NCBI RefSeq assembly: GCF_030719035.1
Contig: NZ_CP132203.1
Span: 4,420,501-4,484,500 of the forward strand
DNA from: Hahella sp. HNIBRBA332
GTDB lineage: Bacteria; Pseudomonadota; Gammaproteobacteria; Pseudomonadales; Oleiphilaceae
Direction: 5' to 3'
Length of the DNA stretch: 64,000 nucleotides
The stretch's first letter is position 1. Each line of letters opens with the position of its first letter. The position numbers and the translations under genes are program-made. This document shows positions 8,809-16,451 of this stretch, piece by piece. A model generated the notes under the pieces. That model saw only the letters and a program-made list of their open reading frames with translations. It did not search any database and had not been told where the DNA came from.

Positions 8809-9812
8809 GCGCGCCTGATAGCTTTCCTTATCCCGGGGTCACTGGCGGCTGGTTTCCTTTGCTGCCTGTGGCGAAGTTGCGCGATAAGCCGATAGCGGTG
8901 AGTCTGTTGGGGGCGCCATTGGTCCTGGCGCGACTGCAAGGCAAAGCCTGTGCGTTTCAGGACCGTTGCCCTCATCGTTTGATCCCGTTGTCGCAAGGAA
9001 ATATCTGCAACAATCGCCTGGCCTGCCGCTATCACGGCTGGCAATTCGATGCAGCGGGACGCTTGCGACATACTCCCGGATCATCAGAATGCGGTGCGCG
9101 CGCAACCTTGCAAAGCTATGCTCTGCAGGAACGGGACGGATTGATATGGGGCAGCTTGAAACCTGCGTCAGCCGAATCTCTGGCCGGCTTTTCCGAGCTG
9201 CCCGGCTATGTCTGGACCCAAGCTTATCGCCGCATCCACTGCAGCCTGTTTCACACCATTGAGAATTTTCTCGACCCCTGCCATACCCCTTATATCCATC
9301 AAGGCTTGCTGCGCAGTCAGGGGCCTCAGCAGATGCGAATCGAACAGACGGTCAGCGTTGATGGTTTTGAAACCCATTATGCGCTGACGCAGAAGCAGAA
9401 TGGCTGGATCAACCAGCTGTTCGATCCGGGTGTGGATCAGAACATCGCCCGCTTCAAACTACCCGGTCTGGTGGAATTGGACTATCTCAAGAACGGACGC
9501 CTGTTGTTTCGCTCCGCACTTTATTTTGTTCCCCATAGCGCTGAGGTCACAGGGATATTCGTCAGGCTCTACGCACCCCGTTCCTGGATACCCGCTCCCC
9601 TGCGCTTTGCGCTGTTCAAGCCCTTCGTTCACACGCTCTATATTCAGGACAAACAAATACTGGAGCAACAACAACGCGCCCAGCAGACCTATGGCGAGCG
9701 CTATCTCTTCTCCCACACTGATGTGGCGGCGCGGCCCTTGTGGGCGTTGCTGCATGGTCAGTCGCCCAGCCCCTCCGCAATAAAAGAGTTGAACTTCCAA
9801 ACGACTCCCTGA
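8805..9812 (+). CDS. Rieske non-heme iron oxygenase, alpha subunit
   Basis: This is a 335-residue Rieske oxygenase. The [2Fe-2S] motif is Cys55-x-His57 ('CPHRL') with Cys74-x2-His77 ('CRYHGW'). The mononuclear iron site is Asn154/Asp157/His160/His165 in 'TIENFLDPCHTPYIHQ', including the bridging Asp. Family members hydroxylate, desaturate or demethylate small molecules and need a separate reductase, which is not encoded nearby. It is the last gene of the seven-gene operon, so it probably performs a late tailoring oxidation. The nearest relatives by layout are the choline/phenylpropionate or sterol-type Rieske enzymes; the substrate is unknown. Confidence 0.9.
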   Translation: MSAPDSFPYPGVTGGWFPLLPVAKLRDKPIAVSLLGAPLVLARLQGKACAFQDRCPHRLIPLSQGNICNNRLACRYHGWQFDAAGRLRHTPGSSECGARATLQSYALQERDGLIWGSLKPASAESLAGFSELPGYVWTQAYRRIHCSLFHTIENFLDPCHTPYIHQGLLRSQGPQQMRIEQTVSVDGFETHYALTQKQNGWINQLFDPGVDQNIARFKLPGLVELDYLKNGRLLFRSALYFVPHSAEVTGIFVRLYAPRSWIPAPLRFALFKPFVHTLYIQDKQILEQQQRAQQTYGERYLFSHTDVAARPLWALLHGQSPSPSAIKELNFQTTP

Positions 9813-9928
9813 TCCAAACAAAAGTGGTCATTGAATAAGCTTAACTATCTAATTTTCGCTTGGGATATTAGCCTGAGTAACGCAGTCATCGCGCAAAAAA
9901 CGGGCGTCAAACAAAGGAGAGGAAAAGG

Positions 9929-10540
9929 ATGAACTACGATAAGCAGCTGATTATTGTGTTGTTAACTGAGCCCAAGGATAACTTGCGATCTTTTGGGAGA
10001 AACCTGTACCGGAAACACCCGGATAAATCGGAACTGGTGGAGTACGACGTGGCGACCAAAACCCACGTTGTCATCAATAGCGCCGGCTTAGGCGCGCTGA
10101 CGGAGAATTCACGTATCCAGCTTGTCGGACATGGCGATTTGAACGGTGTGTCCTGCGCAGGGAAATATGGCAAAGCGCTGGCGACTTTCATCGCCAATAA
10201 AGCCGCGCCGGGACTGAAGCAAATCAAGAAAATCAGTCTGACCGTCTGTTACGCCGCCGGCAACGCCACCCAGTCAACCTTCGATCCCGCCAATAGTTTC
10301 GCGGCGACGTTTCATAACTCGCTGAAGCAGGATCACGGAGTTATCGCGGATGTCACGGCCCGTCCGGCGACCATGATCGTCAATGCGCAGGGCCAGAAGG
10401 AAACCCGCTTTAACTACAGCGGGTTTGGAGAGCGTTACCAACATAAAGGTGATAACACCAAATATCTGTTTTCATGGAACGGCGGCAAACAGGTGATCAC
10501 CAATGTGAGGGAGCCGGTCGATATGATGGAAATTTGTTGA
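9929..10540 (+). CDS. Stand-alone C80-like (MARTX CPD-type) cysteine protease
   Basis: This 203-residue protein resembles the cysteine protease domain of MARTX and clostridial glucosylating toxins (peptidase family C80). It shares the opening strand ('KQLIIVLLTEP'), the catalytic histidine in 'RIQLVGHGD' (His68) and the catalytic cysteine at the end of the next strand in 'KISLTVCYA' (Cys107), in the spacing of that family. In toxins this domain is switched on by inositol hexakisphosphate and cuts the toxin. Here it is a separate gene with no toxin body, signal peptide or partner. A strong ribosome binding site (GGAGAGGAAAAGG) precedes the ATG. It stands alone, 116 bp after the biosynthetic operon. 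Confidence 0.72.
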   Translation: MNYDKQLIIVLLTEPKDNLRSFGRNLYRKHPDKSELVEYDVATKTHVVINSAGLGALTENSRIQLVGHGDLNGVSCAGKYGKALATFIANKAAPGLKQIKKISLTVCYAAGNATQSTFDPANSFAATFHNSLKQDHGVIADVTARPATMIVNAQGQKETRFNYSGFGERYQHKGDNTKYLFSWNGGKQVITNVREPVDMMEIC

Positions 10541-10557
10541 GTCGCCTACGACTATTT

Positions 10558-10602
10558 ATATCAGGACAGGTCATATCAGGACAGCTCATATCAGAACAGC
10601 TC
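10558..10602. repeat. Three tandem copies of a 15-bp unit at the SRAP gene stop
   Basis: The unit ATATCAGGACAGCTC occurs at 10558-10572, 10573-10587 and 10588-10602 with one or two changes. Read on the minus strand, the innermost copy encodes the last codons (Glu-Leu-Phe-stop) of the SRAP gene, and the other two copies repeat these codons beyond the stop. This looks like local slippage duplication of the gene end. Confidence 0.85.
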
Positions 10603-11316
10603 AGTCTGCTCGAACTGAGTTAGCTTTTCGTCCCTGACTGTCGGATTAACGGGCAGAGCGGCGTCGCTGCTTTTGTTGGTTGCGGCGCCGATGGACGGAT
10701 TAACGGGAATGATTTCCCAGTCGCTCAAATCGCGAGGGACCAGCATCGCGCGGACGTCACTCAATGGCGTCGCAGGGTCGACCCAGGCGTCGAACTGATC
10801 CGGCGATAACAACGCCGGCATTCTGTCATGAAGCCAGCGGATGGAGTCGCTGGCTTCGGTAGTGATAATGGCGCAGGTCTCCAGATAGTGCTCTTCCTTC
10901 TGCCAGACGTCCCAGAGCGCGGCGAAATAGCAGTGTCCTGAGGGCGGCTTCAGATAATAGGGCTGCTTGACGCCTTTCTCCGTACGCCACTCGATAAATC
11001 CCGACGCAGGTATCACGCCGCGCCGATATTTGAACGGTCCGCTGAACGCACGACTTTTCTCCAACGTCTCCGCCCTGGCGTTGAACATGCTGAACTTATT
11101 GGAAATTTCCGACGCCCAATGGGGCGTCAACCACCAGCGCATCTCCCGCAAATAGCGCTTGCCGCCTTCCTGAATCGCCACCATCACCGCTTCCGTCGGC
11201 GCGATATTAAACATATCGCCAAACCAGCATTTGCGCAGGCCGGTGGCGTCAAAACCAAAACCTTCCATCGCCGCAACAATTTCAGCGGAGGCGGTGGCGT
11301 TGAATCTGCCGCACAT
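10591..11316 (-). CDS. yedK: SOS response-associated peptidase (SRAP/HMCES/YedK family)
   Basis: This is a 241-residue SRAP-domain protein. It binds abasic sites in single-stranded DNA through its N-terminal cysteine, forming a stable thiazolidine crosslink that shields the lesion. The active-site set is present: Cys2 (after Met removal, 'MCGRFN'), Asn79 in 'FNARAE', Glu109 in 'SGFIEW' and His163 in 'WLHDRMP', at the positions known for YedK/HMCES. Length is typical. It lies convergent to the C80-like gene. The last codons coincide with a tandem 15-bp repeat. Confidence 0.92.
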   Translation of the reverse strand: MCGRFNATASAEIVAAMEGFGFDATGLRKCWFGDMFNIAPTEAVMVAIQEGGKRYLREMRWWLTPHWASEISNKFSMFNARAETLEKSRAFSGPFKYRRGVIPASGFIEWRTEKGVKQPYYLKPPSGHCYFAALWDVWQKEEHYLETCAIITTEASDSIRWLHDRMPALLSPDQFDAWVDPATPLSDVRAMLVPRDLSDWEIIPVNPSIGAATNKSSDAALPVNPTVRDEKLTQFEQTELF

Positions 11317-11354
11317 AATCAGGGAGTCCTTCTTTTACTTTTCCAAAATACTAC

Positions 11355-11618
11355 TCAACTGCGCTTCGTAGTGATAACAGAAACAATATCTCCAGCCCGC
11401 TTCAGGCAATACCCAGCGGCCCCTGTTAGCGGTTCAGGAAAGTGCTCAAAGTACCACAACTCATCCCCATGCAAATGCTGAGATTTGAAAGTATTCCAGC
11501 GCACTAGCCATTGCGGCGATATTTGAAGAACAAACTCCATCCCTTCACGTTTCATTTCAGCTTCTGCTTTATCAAACGTGGTTTTATACAACAGACTTTC
11601 TTCTGGAGGAAACGCCAT
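11355..11618 (-). CDS. Small hypothetical protein
   Basis: This is an 87-residue protein with no recognised domain, signal peptide or membrane segment. It is rich in aromatic residues around 'WLVRWNTFKSQ' and 'DELWYFEHFPEP'. It sits just upstream of the SRAP gene on the same strand (38-bp gap) and may be co-transcribed with it. The start is a plausible ATG with only a weak ribosome binding site. I cannot assign a function. Confidence 0.6.
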   Translation of the reverse strand: MAFPPEESLLYKTTFDKAEAEMKREGMEFVLQISPQWLVRWNTFKSQHLHGDELWYFEHFPEPLTGAAGYCLKRAGDIVSVITTKRS

Positions 11619-11678
11619 AAAAGCTACCCATTACTTCAGTTACCAACCCCACACAAAACACTACCTCGCCAGACAAGT

Positions 11679-12077
11679 TCAGGCGGTAAGGTCTCTTGCT
11701 TCGCTATAGCGTTCATACGCCTCGCCAAACTCCATTTCCATGGCGATGCGGATCAGTGCGGGATAGCCAAACCAGTATTGCCGCCTTATTGCATCCAAAT
11801 AAGCCGCGTCGCCCATATCTTCTCGGTAAATCCGCTGGTGAATTCGATCGAGCGGCTCTTTATCTATGGCTAATAAGCAGTGTCGATATTTCTTCATCAG
11901 CAGCCGAAGCTCTTTTTTGCTACGCACGCCAAACTGCAGCAGTTCGTCCAAGACCTCGCTCAGGTCCGCCTGTGACGCACAGTCATTGTTTTTAGGGAAT
12001 AACGAGCGCATCAGCTTTTGCAGATAGTCCAGATCGATGCCTTGCTGATCCAGCTGCTTACGTTTGTTCAAGTGCAT
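11679..12077 (-). CDS. Hypothetical protein
   Basis: This 132-residue soluble protein is predicted to be largely helical and charged. It starts at an ATG preceded by AGAGAGAAG. The segment 'VLDELLQFGVRSKKELRLLMKKYRH' suggests a helical bundle, but no known family is apparent to me. It is on the same strand as the SRAP gene and lies next to the duplicated LysR tail. Function unknown. Confidence 0.65.
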   Translation of the reverse strand: MHLNKRKQLDQQGIDLDYLQKLMRSLFPKNNDCASQADLSEVLDELLQFGVRSKKELRLLMKKYRHCLLAIDKEPLDRIHQRIYREDMGDAAYLDAIRRQYWFGYPALIRIAMEMEFGEAYERYSEARDLTA

Positions 12078-12100
12078 ACTTCTCTCTTAACGTCGCTATT

Positions 12101-12250
12101 TTAATCCGATGAGTTCACCAACAACCCCATCAACCACTCCCGAAACTTCTTCACTTTTGGCCAGTCCGCTCGTTCATAGGGGGTGGCGAAGTAGTAGGTG
12201 AAGGGGGCGGGAAATGGGTCTGCGTCCAGGACGATGAAGCTGCCGAATCT
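12101..12250 (-). pseudogene. 3' fragment of a LysR-type regulator gene
   Basis: This stretch encodes, on the minus strand, about the last 45 residues of a LysR-type regulator ('FREWLMG' near its end) and a stop at 12101-12103. Positions 12125-12245 match the end of the intact LysR gene at 13123-13243 with about five mismatches. No N-terminal or HTH part is present, so it cannot make a functional regulator. It is either a relic of a second LysR gene or a partial duplication made when the membrane module between the copies arrived. Confidence 0.8.
12125..12245. repeat. 121-bp direct repeat, copy 1
   Basis: This copy is about 96 percent identical to 13123-13243 (constant offset of 998 bp). It is part of the truncated LysR fragment. 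The two copies flank a roughly 0.9-kb segment carrying two small membrane-protein genes. Confidence 0.92.
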
Positions 12251-12334
12251 AAGTAAAAACCTCTTTTTATATTTTTAGCTCGACTGTCTGGGCACAAGGG
12301 ACGACTTAATTAGTTTGACTTATCCAAGAGCAAG

Positions 12335-12745
12335 TTATTTGAACCAAGGTAATAACAGGGGAAACAAAAGGAACAAGATAGCCCCGATAATGGTCACTGC
12401 AGCAATCCAGGGCTTTACAATCAGCTCCGCGCTTTTTAAAAGCTTAATCTCCTTCCCTGAGACACTTTTATCCGGCCCCATCCTCCAAAATACAAACAAA
12501 ACAATTCCGAGAGAGATGACAATCAGGTAGACCTTATTTATTAATTGCTCAGCAACGAGATTGATACAGGGAACAGTCCCCATATGTATAAGCACAATCA
12601 TTCTGCGCTTATTGTATTGAGACTGATCAACCACCTTGCCTTCAATACGAAGGTGCGCACTACAAGCTGGGCAGTGGAAGGACATAAATCGCCACCACCT
12701 TACTTCGATATTCGCGCCACATTCTGGACATGGAAGCATTTCCAT
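12335..12745 (-). CDS. Zinc-ribbon membrane protein
   Basis: This 136-residue protein starts with a zinc ribbon: two CxxC knuckles, 'CPECG' (residues 6-10) and 'CPACS' (25-29). Two hydrophobic segments follow ('VYLIVISLGIVLFVFW' and 'AAVTIIGAILFLLFPLL'), so it is probably an inner-membrane protein with a cytoplasmic zinc-binding head. The start has a good AAGGAG site 6 bp upstream. It lies in the segment bounded by the LysR-tail repeats, with a second small membrane protein gene 21 bp upstream. Function unknown. Confidence 0.7.
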   Translation of the reverse strand: MEMLPCPECGANIEVRWWRFMSFHCPACSAHLRIEGKVVDQSQYNKRRMIVLIHMGTVPCINLVAEQLINKVYLIVISLGIVLFVFWRMGPDKSVSGKEIKLLKSAELIVKPWIAAVTIIGAILFLLFPLLLPWFK

Positions 12746-12766
12746 CAGCCGCTCCTTCTACCTCGG

Positions 12767-13060
12767 CTACAAAGAGCCATTAAAATTAGCCGCCGCCGTC
12801 ATAAACACCCCCAGAAAATACATATTGCCGAGTTTAAACTCCCGATCCAGCCACTTGAGAAACAGCCCGACCAGCACAAGGCAAGCGGGAAGAATAACAA
12901 CCCCTAGCAGGAATTTAGAAACTGCAACGGTAAGTATATAACCAGCGTCCTCCGCTCCCCAAGCGACCCTGCATGCCCATGCTAAGGGGAGAGTATGTAC
13001 TGCAAACAATATGATGATCATGAACAGGGGAACATCTGATTCGAATAGTTTTTTGAGCAT
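12767..13060 (-). CDS. Small membrane protein
   Basis: This 97-residue protein has two to three predicted transmembrane helices ('VPLFMIIILFAVHTLPLAWA', 'FLLGVVILPACLVLVGLFL'). A GAGGATG-type ribosome binding site precedes the ATG. It forms a likely two-gene unit with the zinc-ribbon membrane protein (21-bp gap) within the segment flanked by the 121-bp repeats. I do not recognise the family. Confidence 0.68.
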   Translation of the reverse strand: MLKKLFESDVPLFMIIILFAVHTLPLAWACRVAWGAEDAGYILTVAVSKFLLGVVILPACLVLVGLFLKWLDREFKLGNMYFLGVFMTAAANFNGSL

Positions 13061-13104
13061 TCACATCCTCTATTTGTAACGATGTCTCTGATTCTAACTT
13101 TGCC

Positions 13105-14004
13105 TTATTGCACCACTAGTTTCCCCATCAACCACTCCCGAAACTTCTTCACTTTTGGCCAGTCCGCTCGTTCATAGGGGGTGGCGAAGTAGTAGGTGAA
13201 GGGGGCGGGAATCGGGTCTGCGTCCAGGGCGATCAGGCTGCCGTTAGCGATAGCGTCCGCGACGATGTAGGTGCGGCCGAGCGCCACGCCCTGGCCGGCC
13301 TGGGCGGCTTGCAGCACCAGTTCCGTGCGACTGAAATAGATAATATCTTTGCCGACATCGATGCCTGTGCGTCGCGACCATTGCTCCCAACTCTTCATGC
13401 AGTTATCAGAGCCGTCATTGGTTGTGGCCAGCAAGGTGGCCTGCCGCAACACCTCAGAAGCGCCCACATCAGGATACTGTTGTAGCAGCAGAGGGCTGCA
13501 AACCGGAAAGATCCGCTCTGTTCCCAACACCTGACTGAAAAAGCCGCTAGGCGGCGCAGAGGCGAAGCGCAGCATGACGTCCGCATCACCTGATCCGGCG
13601 GGGCGAATGCTCTCTTCCGTATTCAGATACACACGAATGCCGGGATGCAGTTTGTGAAATTCCGGCAGCCTGGGCAACAACCAGTACATCCCGAAAGTAG
13701 CGAAGGTTTCCACTCGCAACACGCCTTCTTCCCGCTCGCTATGAATCTGATCCAGCGCGCCTTTGATCTCGCCAAGCGCCCTGCGAACGCCCAGCAGCAA
13801 ACGCTCCCCCTGAGGGGTAAACCGCATGCGTCGCGTGGTTCTCTCCAATAGAGGGAAGCCGAGTTGCGCCTCCATGCGCTTGATGCTCTGGCTGATGGCG
13901 CTCTGACTGACGCCCATGGCGGAAGCGGCGGCGGTGAAGCTTTGCTGCTCCGCTATCGCCTCCAGATAAAGCAGGTCGGCAAGAAGTTGTTTATCCATCA
14001 TCAA
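13105..14004 (-). CDS. LysR-type transcriptional regulator
   Basis: This 299-residue protein has the LysR layout: an N-terminal winged helix-turn-helix ('QSFTAAASAMGVSQSAISQSIKRME', residues about 18-42) and a C-terminal effector-binding domain. It is divergent from the phzF-like/lysE-like pair, with 158 bp between the start codons. LysR proteins usually control the adjacent divergent genes, so it probably regulates those two in response to their substrate. Its 3' end exists as a second, truncated copy about 1 kb downstream. Confidence 0.92.
   Translation of the reverse strand: MMMDKQLLADLLYLEAIAEQQSFTAAASAMGVSQSAISQSIKRMEAQLGFPLLERTTRRMRFTPQGERLLLGVRRALGEIKGALDQIHSEREEGVLRVETFATFGMYWLLPRLPEFHKLHPGIRVYLNTEESIRPAGSGDADVMLRFASAPPSGFFSQVLGTERIFPVCSPLLLQQYPDVGASEVLRQATLLATTNDGSDNCMKSWEQWSRRTGIDVGKDIIYFSRTELVLQAAQAGQGVALGRTYIVADAIANGSLIALDADPIPAPFTYYFATPYERADWPKVKKFREWLMGKLVVQ
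13123..13243. repeat. 121-bp direct repeat, copy 2
   Basis: This copy is the 3' end of the intact LysR gene and matches 12125-12245 at about 96 percent. The identity stops abruptly on both sides. Confidence 0.92.
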
Positions 14005-14162
14005 AGGTCTCAGATTCGATCAGAGCGCCGCCACTATTTATAAGTGTGACTAATAAGTATATCGTTCGATACTGCCAACAGTTCGTCTCATAATCCTCTC
14101 AAAACCCCTCAATAAAGCGCAAACGTTTTATTGACCATATTTTGTGTAGCGGAGGCGAGCCG

Positions 14163-15020
14163 ATGAATCATTCAGTCAAACTAATAAGTTCTTTCGTCGA
14201 TAACGGCGTCGGCGGTAATCCCGCCGGAGTAGTGCTGGAGGCGGACGGAATGGCGGAAGCGGAAATGCAACGCCTCGCCAGCCTAGCCGGATATCCGGAA
14301 ACCGCATTCGTATCGCACTCTGATATCGCCACAGTGAAATTGGACTTTTTCACCCCCACCAAGCGTATCCCCCACTGCGGACACGCCACGGTTGCGGCTT
14401 TTTCCGTCCTCGCACAACAAGGCAAAGTCGACCAGGGGGCGCATAGCAAAGAGACCATAGACGGACCACGCCATATCCGCATCGAAGGTGACAAAGCCTA
14501 TTTGGAGCAAATCCGTCGGCATGTCACCCCGATTACGGCAGCGCAACAGGAAGCAGCCGCCAACGCTTTGGGACTGGAAGCGAAGAAGGTATGCGCATTG
14601 GCGACACCCCATGTGGTCAATGTCGGCGTCTCTTTTCTGGTGATCGCGCTACCCACCATGGATGATCTGCGCCGTATCAAACCTGATATGCAACGCATCG
14701 CCGCCCTGAGCGAAGCGCTCGGTCTTATCGGTTTTTATGTTATTAGCCCGGAGACGGAAGTGAGCGGCCGCACCATCAGCGCCCGCATGTTCGCCCCTTA
14801 TTATGGAATTAATGAGGAATCAGCGACTGGAATGGGCGCCGGCTGCGCTTCGGTATACCTGTATGAAGTTTTGGGCCAAAAGGGTGAGCATTACCTCATT
14901 GAACAGGGCCGCTTGATGACGCCCCGCTCTCCCAGCCTGATCGAGGCGGAGCTGGAAATCACTGACGGCTTGCCACATCGCCTGTGGATCGGCGGCGTCG
15001 CCAAAATCATGGAGGGCTGA
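14163..15020 (+). CDS. PhzF family isomerase
   Basis: This 285-residue protein belongs to the PhzF/diaminopimelate-epimerase-fold family. The signature start 'SSFVDNGVGGNPAGVV' and the catalytic Glu46 in 'GYPETAFV' are present, as is the second-half glycine-rich loop 'GMGAGCASV'. I chose the ATG at 14163 because GGAGG lies 7 bp upstream; a longer start at 14142 has no such site. True PhzF makes phenazines, but no other phenazine genes are here, so it is a general family member of unknown substrate. It is followed 3 bp later by a LysE-type exporter and is divergent from a LysR regulator. Confidence 0.9.
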   Translation: MNHSVKLISSFVDNGVGGNPAGVVLEADGMAEAEMQRLASLAGYPETAFVSHSDIATVKLDFFTPTKRIPHCGHATVAAFSVLAQQGKVDQGAHSKETIDGPRHIRIEGDKAYLEQIRRHVTPITAAQQEAAANALGLEAKKVCALATPHVVNVGVSFLVIALPTMDDLRRIKPDMQRIAALSEALGLIGFYVISPETEVSGRTISARMFAPYYGINEESATGMGAGCASVYLYEVLGQKGEHYLIEQGRLMTPRSPSLIEAELEITDGLPHRLWIGGVAKIMEG

Positions 15021-15023
15021 GTC

Positions 15024-15656
15024 ATGATCGATGCCATGCTCTCCGCCGAGCTGGTACAGGTCTGCATGATCGCGGTGTTTATGGCGATCAGTCCCGGCGC
15101 AGACTTCGCCATGATCACCCGCAACAGTCTGTTCTACTCGCGTCGCGCGGGGCTGCTCGCGGCGCTCGGCGTCGCCAGCGCCACCTGGGTGCATACCGCC
15201 TATACCCTCGCCGGTCTGGTGGTGCTCATGGCGAGCTCGGTCTGGGTGTTTACGGCGGTGAAGTGGGTGGGCGGGCTCTATCTGATTTATATCGGTTGGA
15301 AGACCTGGAAAAGTCGTCTGGAGATCCCTCAGCAGCACGCTCTTCCAGACAGTGCAAAATCCGATTGGGCATATTTCCGGCAAGGTTTCATCACTAACGC
15401 CACGAATCCCAAAACCACCCTTTTCTACCTGAGCATCTTCACCCAGGTAGCGAACCCGGACACGTCATTGGCGGTGCAGTTGCTTTATGGGCTGATCATC
15501 AGTCTGGCGCACGGTCTCTGGTTCTCAGCGTTGGCGATCGGCATTACGCACCAGCGCGTGTTGGAAAAATTGCGGGCGGGCGGACGCCATATCGGTCGCA
15601 CGCTGGGCGGCGCCCTCATGGCCATGGGCGCGGGTCTGATGGCGTCTCACCGGTAA
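15024..15656 (+). CDS. LysE/RhtB family amino-acid exporter
   Basis: This 210-residue inner-membrane protein has about six hydrophobic helices and the family's characteristic N-terminal 'MAISPGADFAMITRNSL' motif. LysE/RhtB proteins export amino acids or related small molecules. It begins 3 bp after the PhzF stop, so the two are one operon. The LysR-PhzF-LysE combination suggests that the PhzF enzyme alters an amino-acid-like compound which this protein exports. The substrate is not predictable. Confidence 0.92.
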   Translation: MIDAMLSAELVQVCMIAVFMAISPGADFAMITRNSLFYSRRAGLLAALGVASATWVHTAYTLAGLVVLMASSVWVFTAVKWVGGLYLIYIGWKTWKSRLEIPQQHALPDSAKSDWAYFRQGFITNATNPKTTLFYLSIFTQVANPDTSLAVQLLYGLIISLAHGLWFSALAIGITHQRVLEKLRAGGRHIGRTLGGALMAMGAGLMASHR

Positions 15657-15665
15657 GTCGTCCTT

Positions 15666-16013
15666 TCAACCCCGGAGGACAGCGCGGCTGTCCTCCGGGG
15701 CCTCCGCCCGATCCGTCATGCCATAGTCTCTAATCACTGCAGCGACCCTCAGCCGATAATCCGAAAACACATCCGTACGGCCGCATTGCTGCGCCATACG
15801 GTGCTCCACCTGATTGCGCCAGACTTTCACCGCCTCTTCGTCCCGCCAGAAAGACAGGGACAACAGTTTTTCCGGCTGACTCAGGCTTTGAAAACGTTCG
15901 ATGGATATAAAGCCGTCGATGGTCTCCAGTAGAGGTTTAAGGTCCGCGGCTAGTTGCAAATACTGAGCTTTTCTGTCCGGATTGGGCTCCAGTTCAAAGA
16001 TAACGGCGAACAT
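15666..16013 (-). CDS. Antibiotic biosynthesis monooxygenase (ABM) domain protein
   Basis: This 115-residue protein has the ferredoxin-like ABM fold pattern: 'FAVIFELEPNPD' as first strand, 'LLETIDGFISIERF' and 'KLLSLSFWRDEEAVKVWR'. Family members include small cofactor-free monooxygenases and heme-handling proteins. It directly follows the NIPSNAP-like gene (the stop and start abut), and both are divergent from an ArsR regulator. Its last codons lie in a perfect 14-bp inverted repeat. The reaction is unknown. Confidence 0.82.
   Translation of the reverse strand: MFAVIFELEPNPDRKAQYLQLAADLKPLLETIDGFISIERFQSLSQPEKLLSLSFWRDEEAVKVWRNQVEHRMAQQCGRTDVFSDYRLRVAAVIRDYGMTDRAEAPEDSRAVLRG
15670..15700. 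terminator. 14-bp perfect inverted repeat between convergent genes
   Basis: CCCCGGAGGACAGC (15670-15683) and its complement (15687-15700) enclose a 3-base loop. It lies at the meeting point of the LysE-like and ABM-like genes and overlaps the last codons of the latter. There is no clear T-run on either side, so termination is likely but not certain. Confidence 0.6.
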
Positions 16014-16363
16014 CAGCTCACCTTCCCCAGCGCCTGAGCGCTCAACTTCAACAAGGTATCCGGCGCCGCTGTGAGAAACGTGCGACGCTCCTGCAGAATA
16101 AATTTATGCGCCTGGGCGAACTGAAAGTTCTCCCGTCCGGCGGGATCGTTTTTCAGGCGGGTCCGGTAGGCTTCATAGGCGGCCAGACTCTCAAAACCAA
16201 TCAGTCCGTAGGCGACATAGTTGGTCCCTTCATGGGGAAGGAAATAGCCAATCAGCTCCCCGCCACACTCTGGAATAATCCGCCCCCAGTTTTGCGCATA
16301 AGTTCGAAATGCATCCAACTGGAATGGATCTATGTGATATTCAATAAAGCAGATCAGATTCAT
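16013..16363 (-). CDS. NIPSNAP family protein
   Basis: This 116-residue protein matches the NIPSNAP type of ferredoxin-like dimeric proteins: 'ICFIEYHIDPFQLDAFRTYA' at the start, then 'VAYGLIGFESLAAYEAYR'. I chose the ATG at 16363; the reading frame stays open further upstream into the divergent regulator gene, but that extension would overlap it. It forms a two-gene unit with the ABM protein (adjacent on the same strand) and sits opposite the ArsR-type regulator, 88 bp between starts. Function of bacterial NIPSNAP proteins is poorly defined. Confidence 0.82.
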   Translation of the reverse strand: MNLICFIEYHIDPFQLDAFRTYAQNWGRIIPECGGELIGYFLPHEGTNYVAYGLIGFESLAAYEAYRTRLKNDPAGRENFQFAQAHKFILQERRTFLTAAPDTLLKLSAQALGKVS

Positions 16364-16451
16364 CGTCGTTGTCTCTGTTTGGGTTTTCCGGCAGTCTAAC
16401 TGCATCAGGAAGCCATGCTTCGACGCCCATCGAACTGTCAGTGATTGCCTC

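Noticed and set aside
14163..15020. Phenazine biosynthesis
   Set aside because: Only a PhzF-fold gene is present; no phzA-E/G genes are in the window, so a phenazine pathway is not supported.
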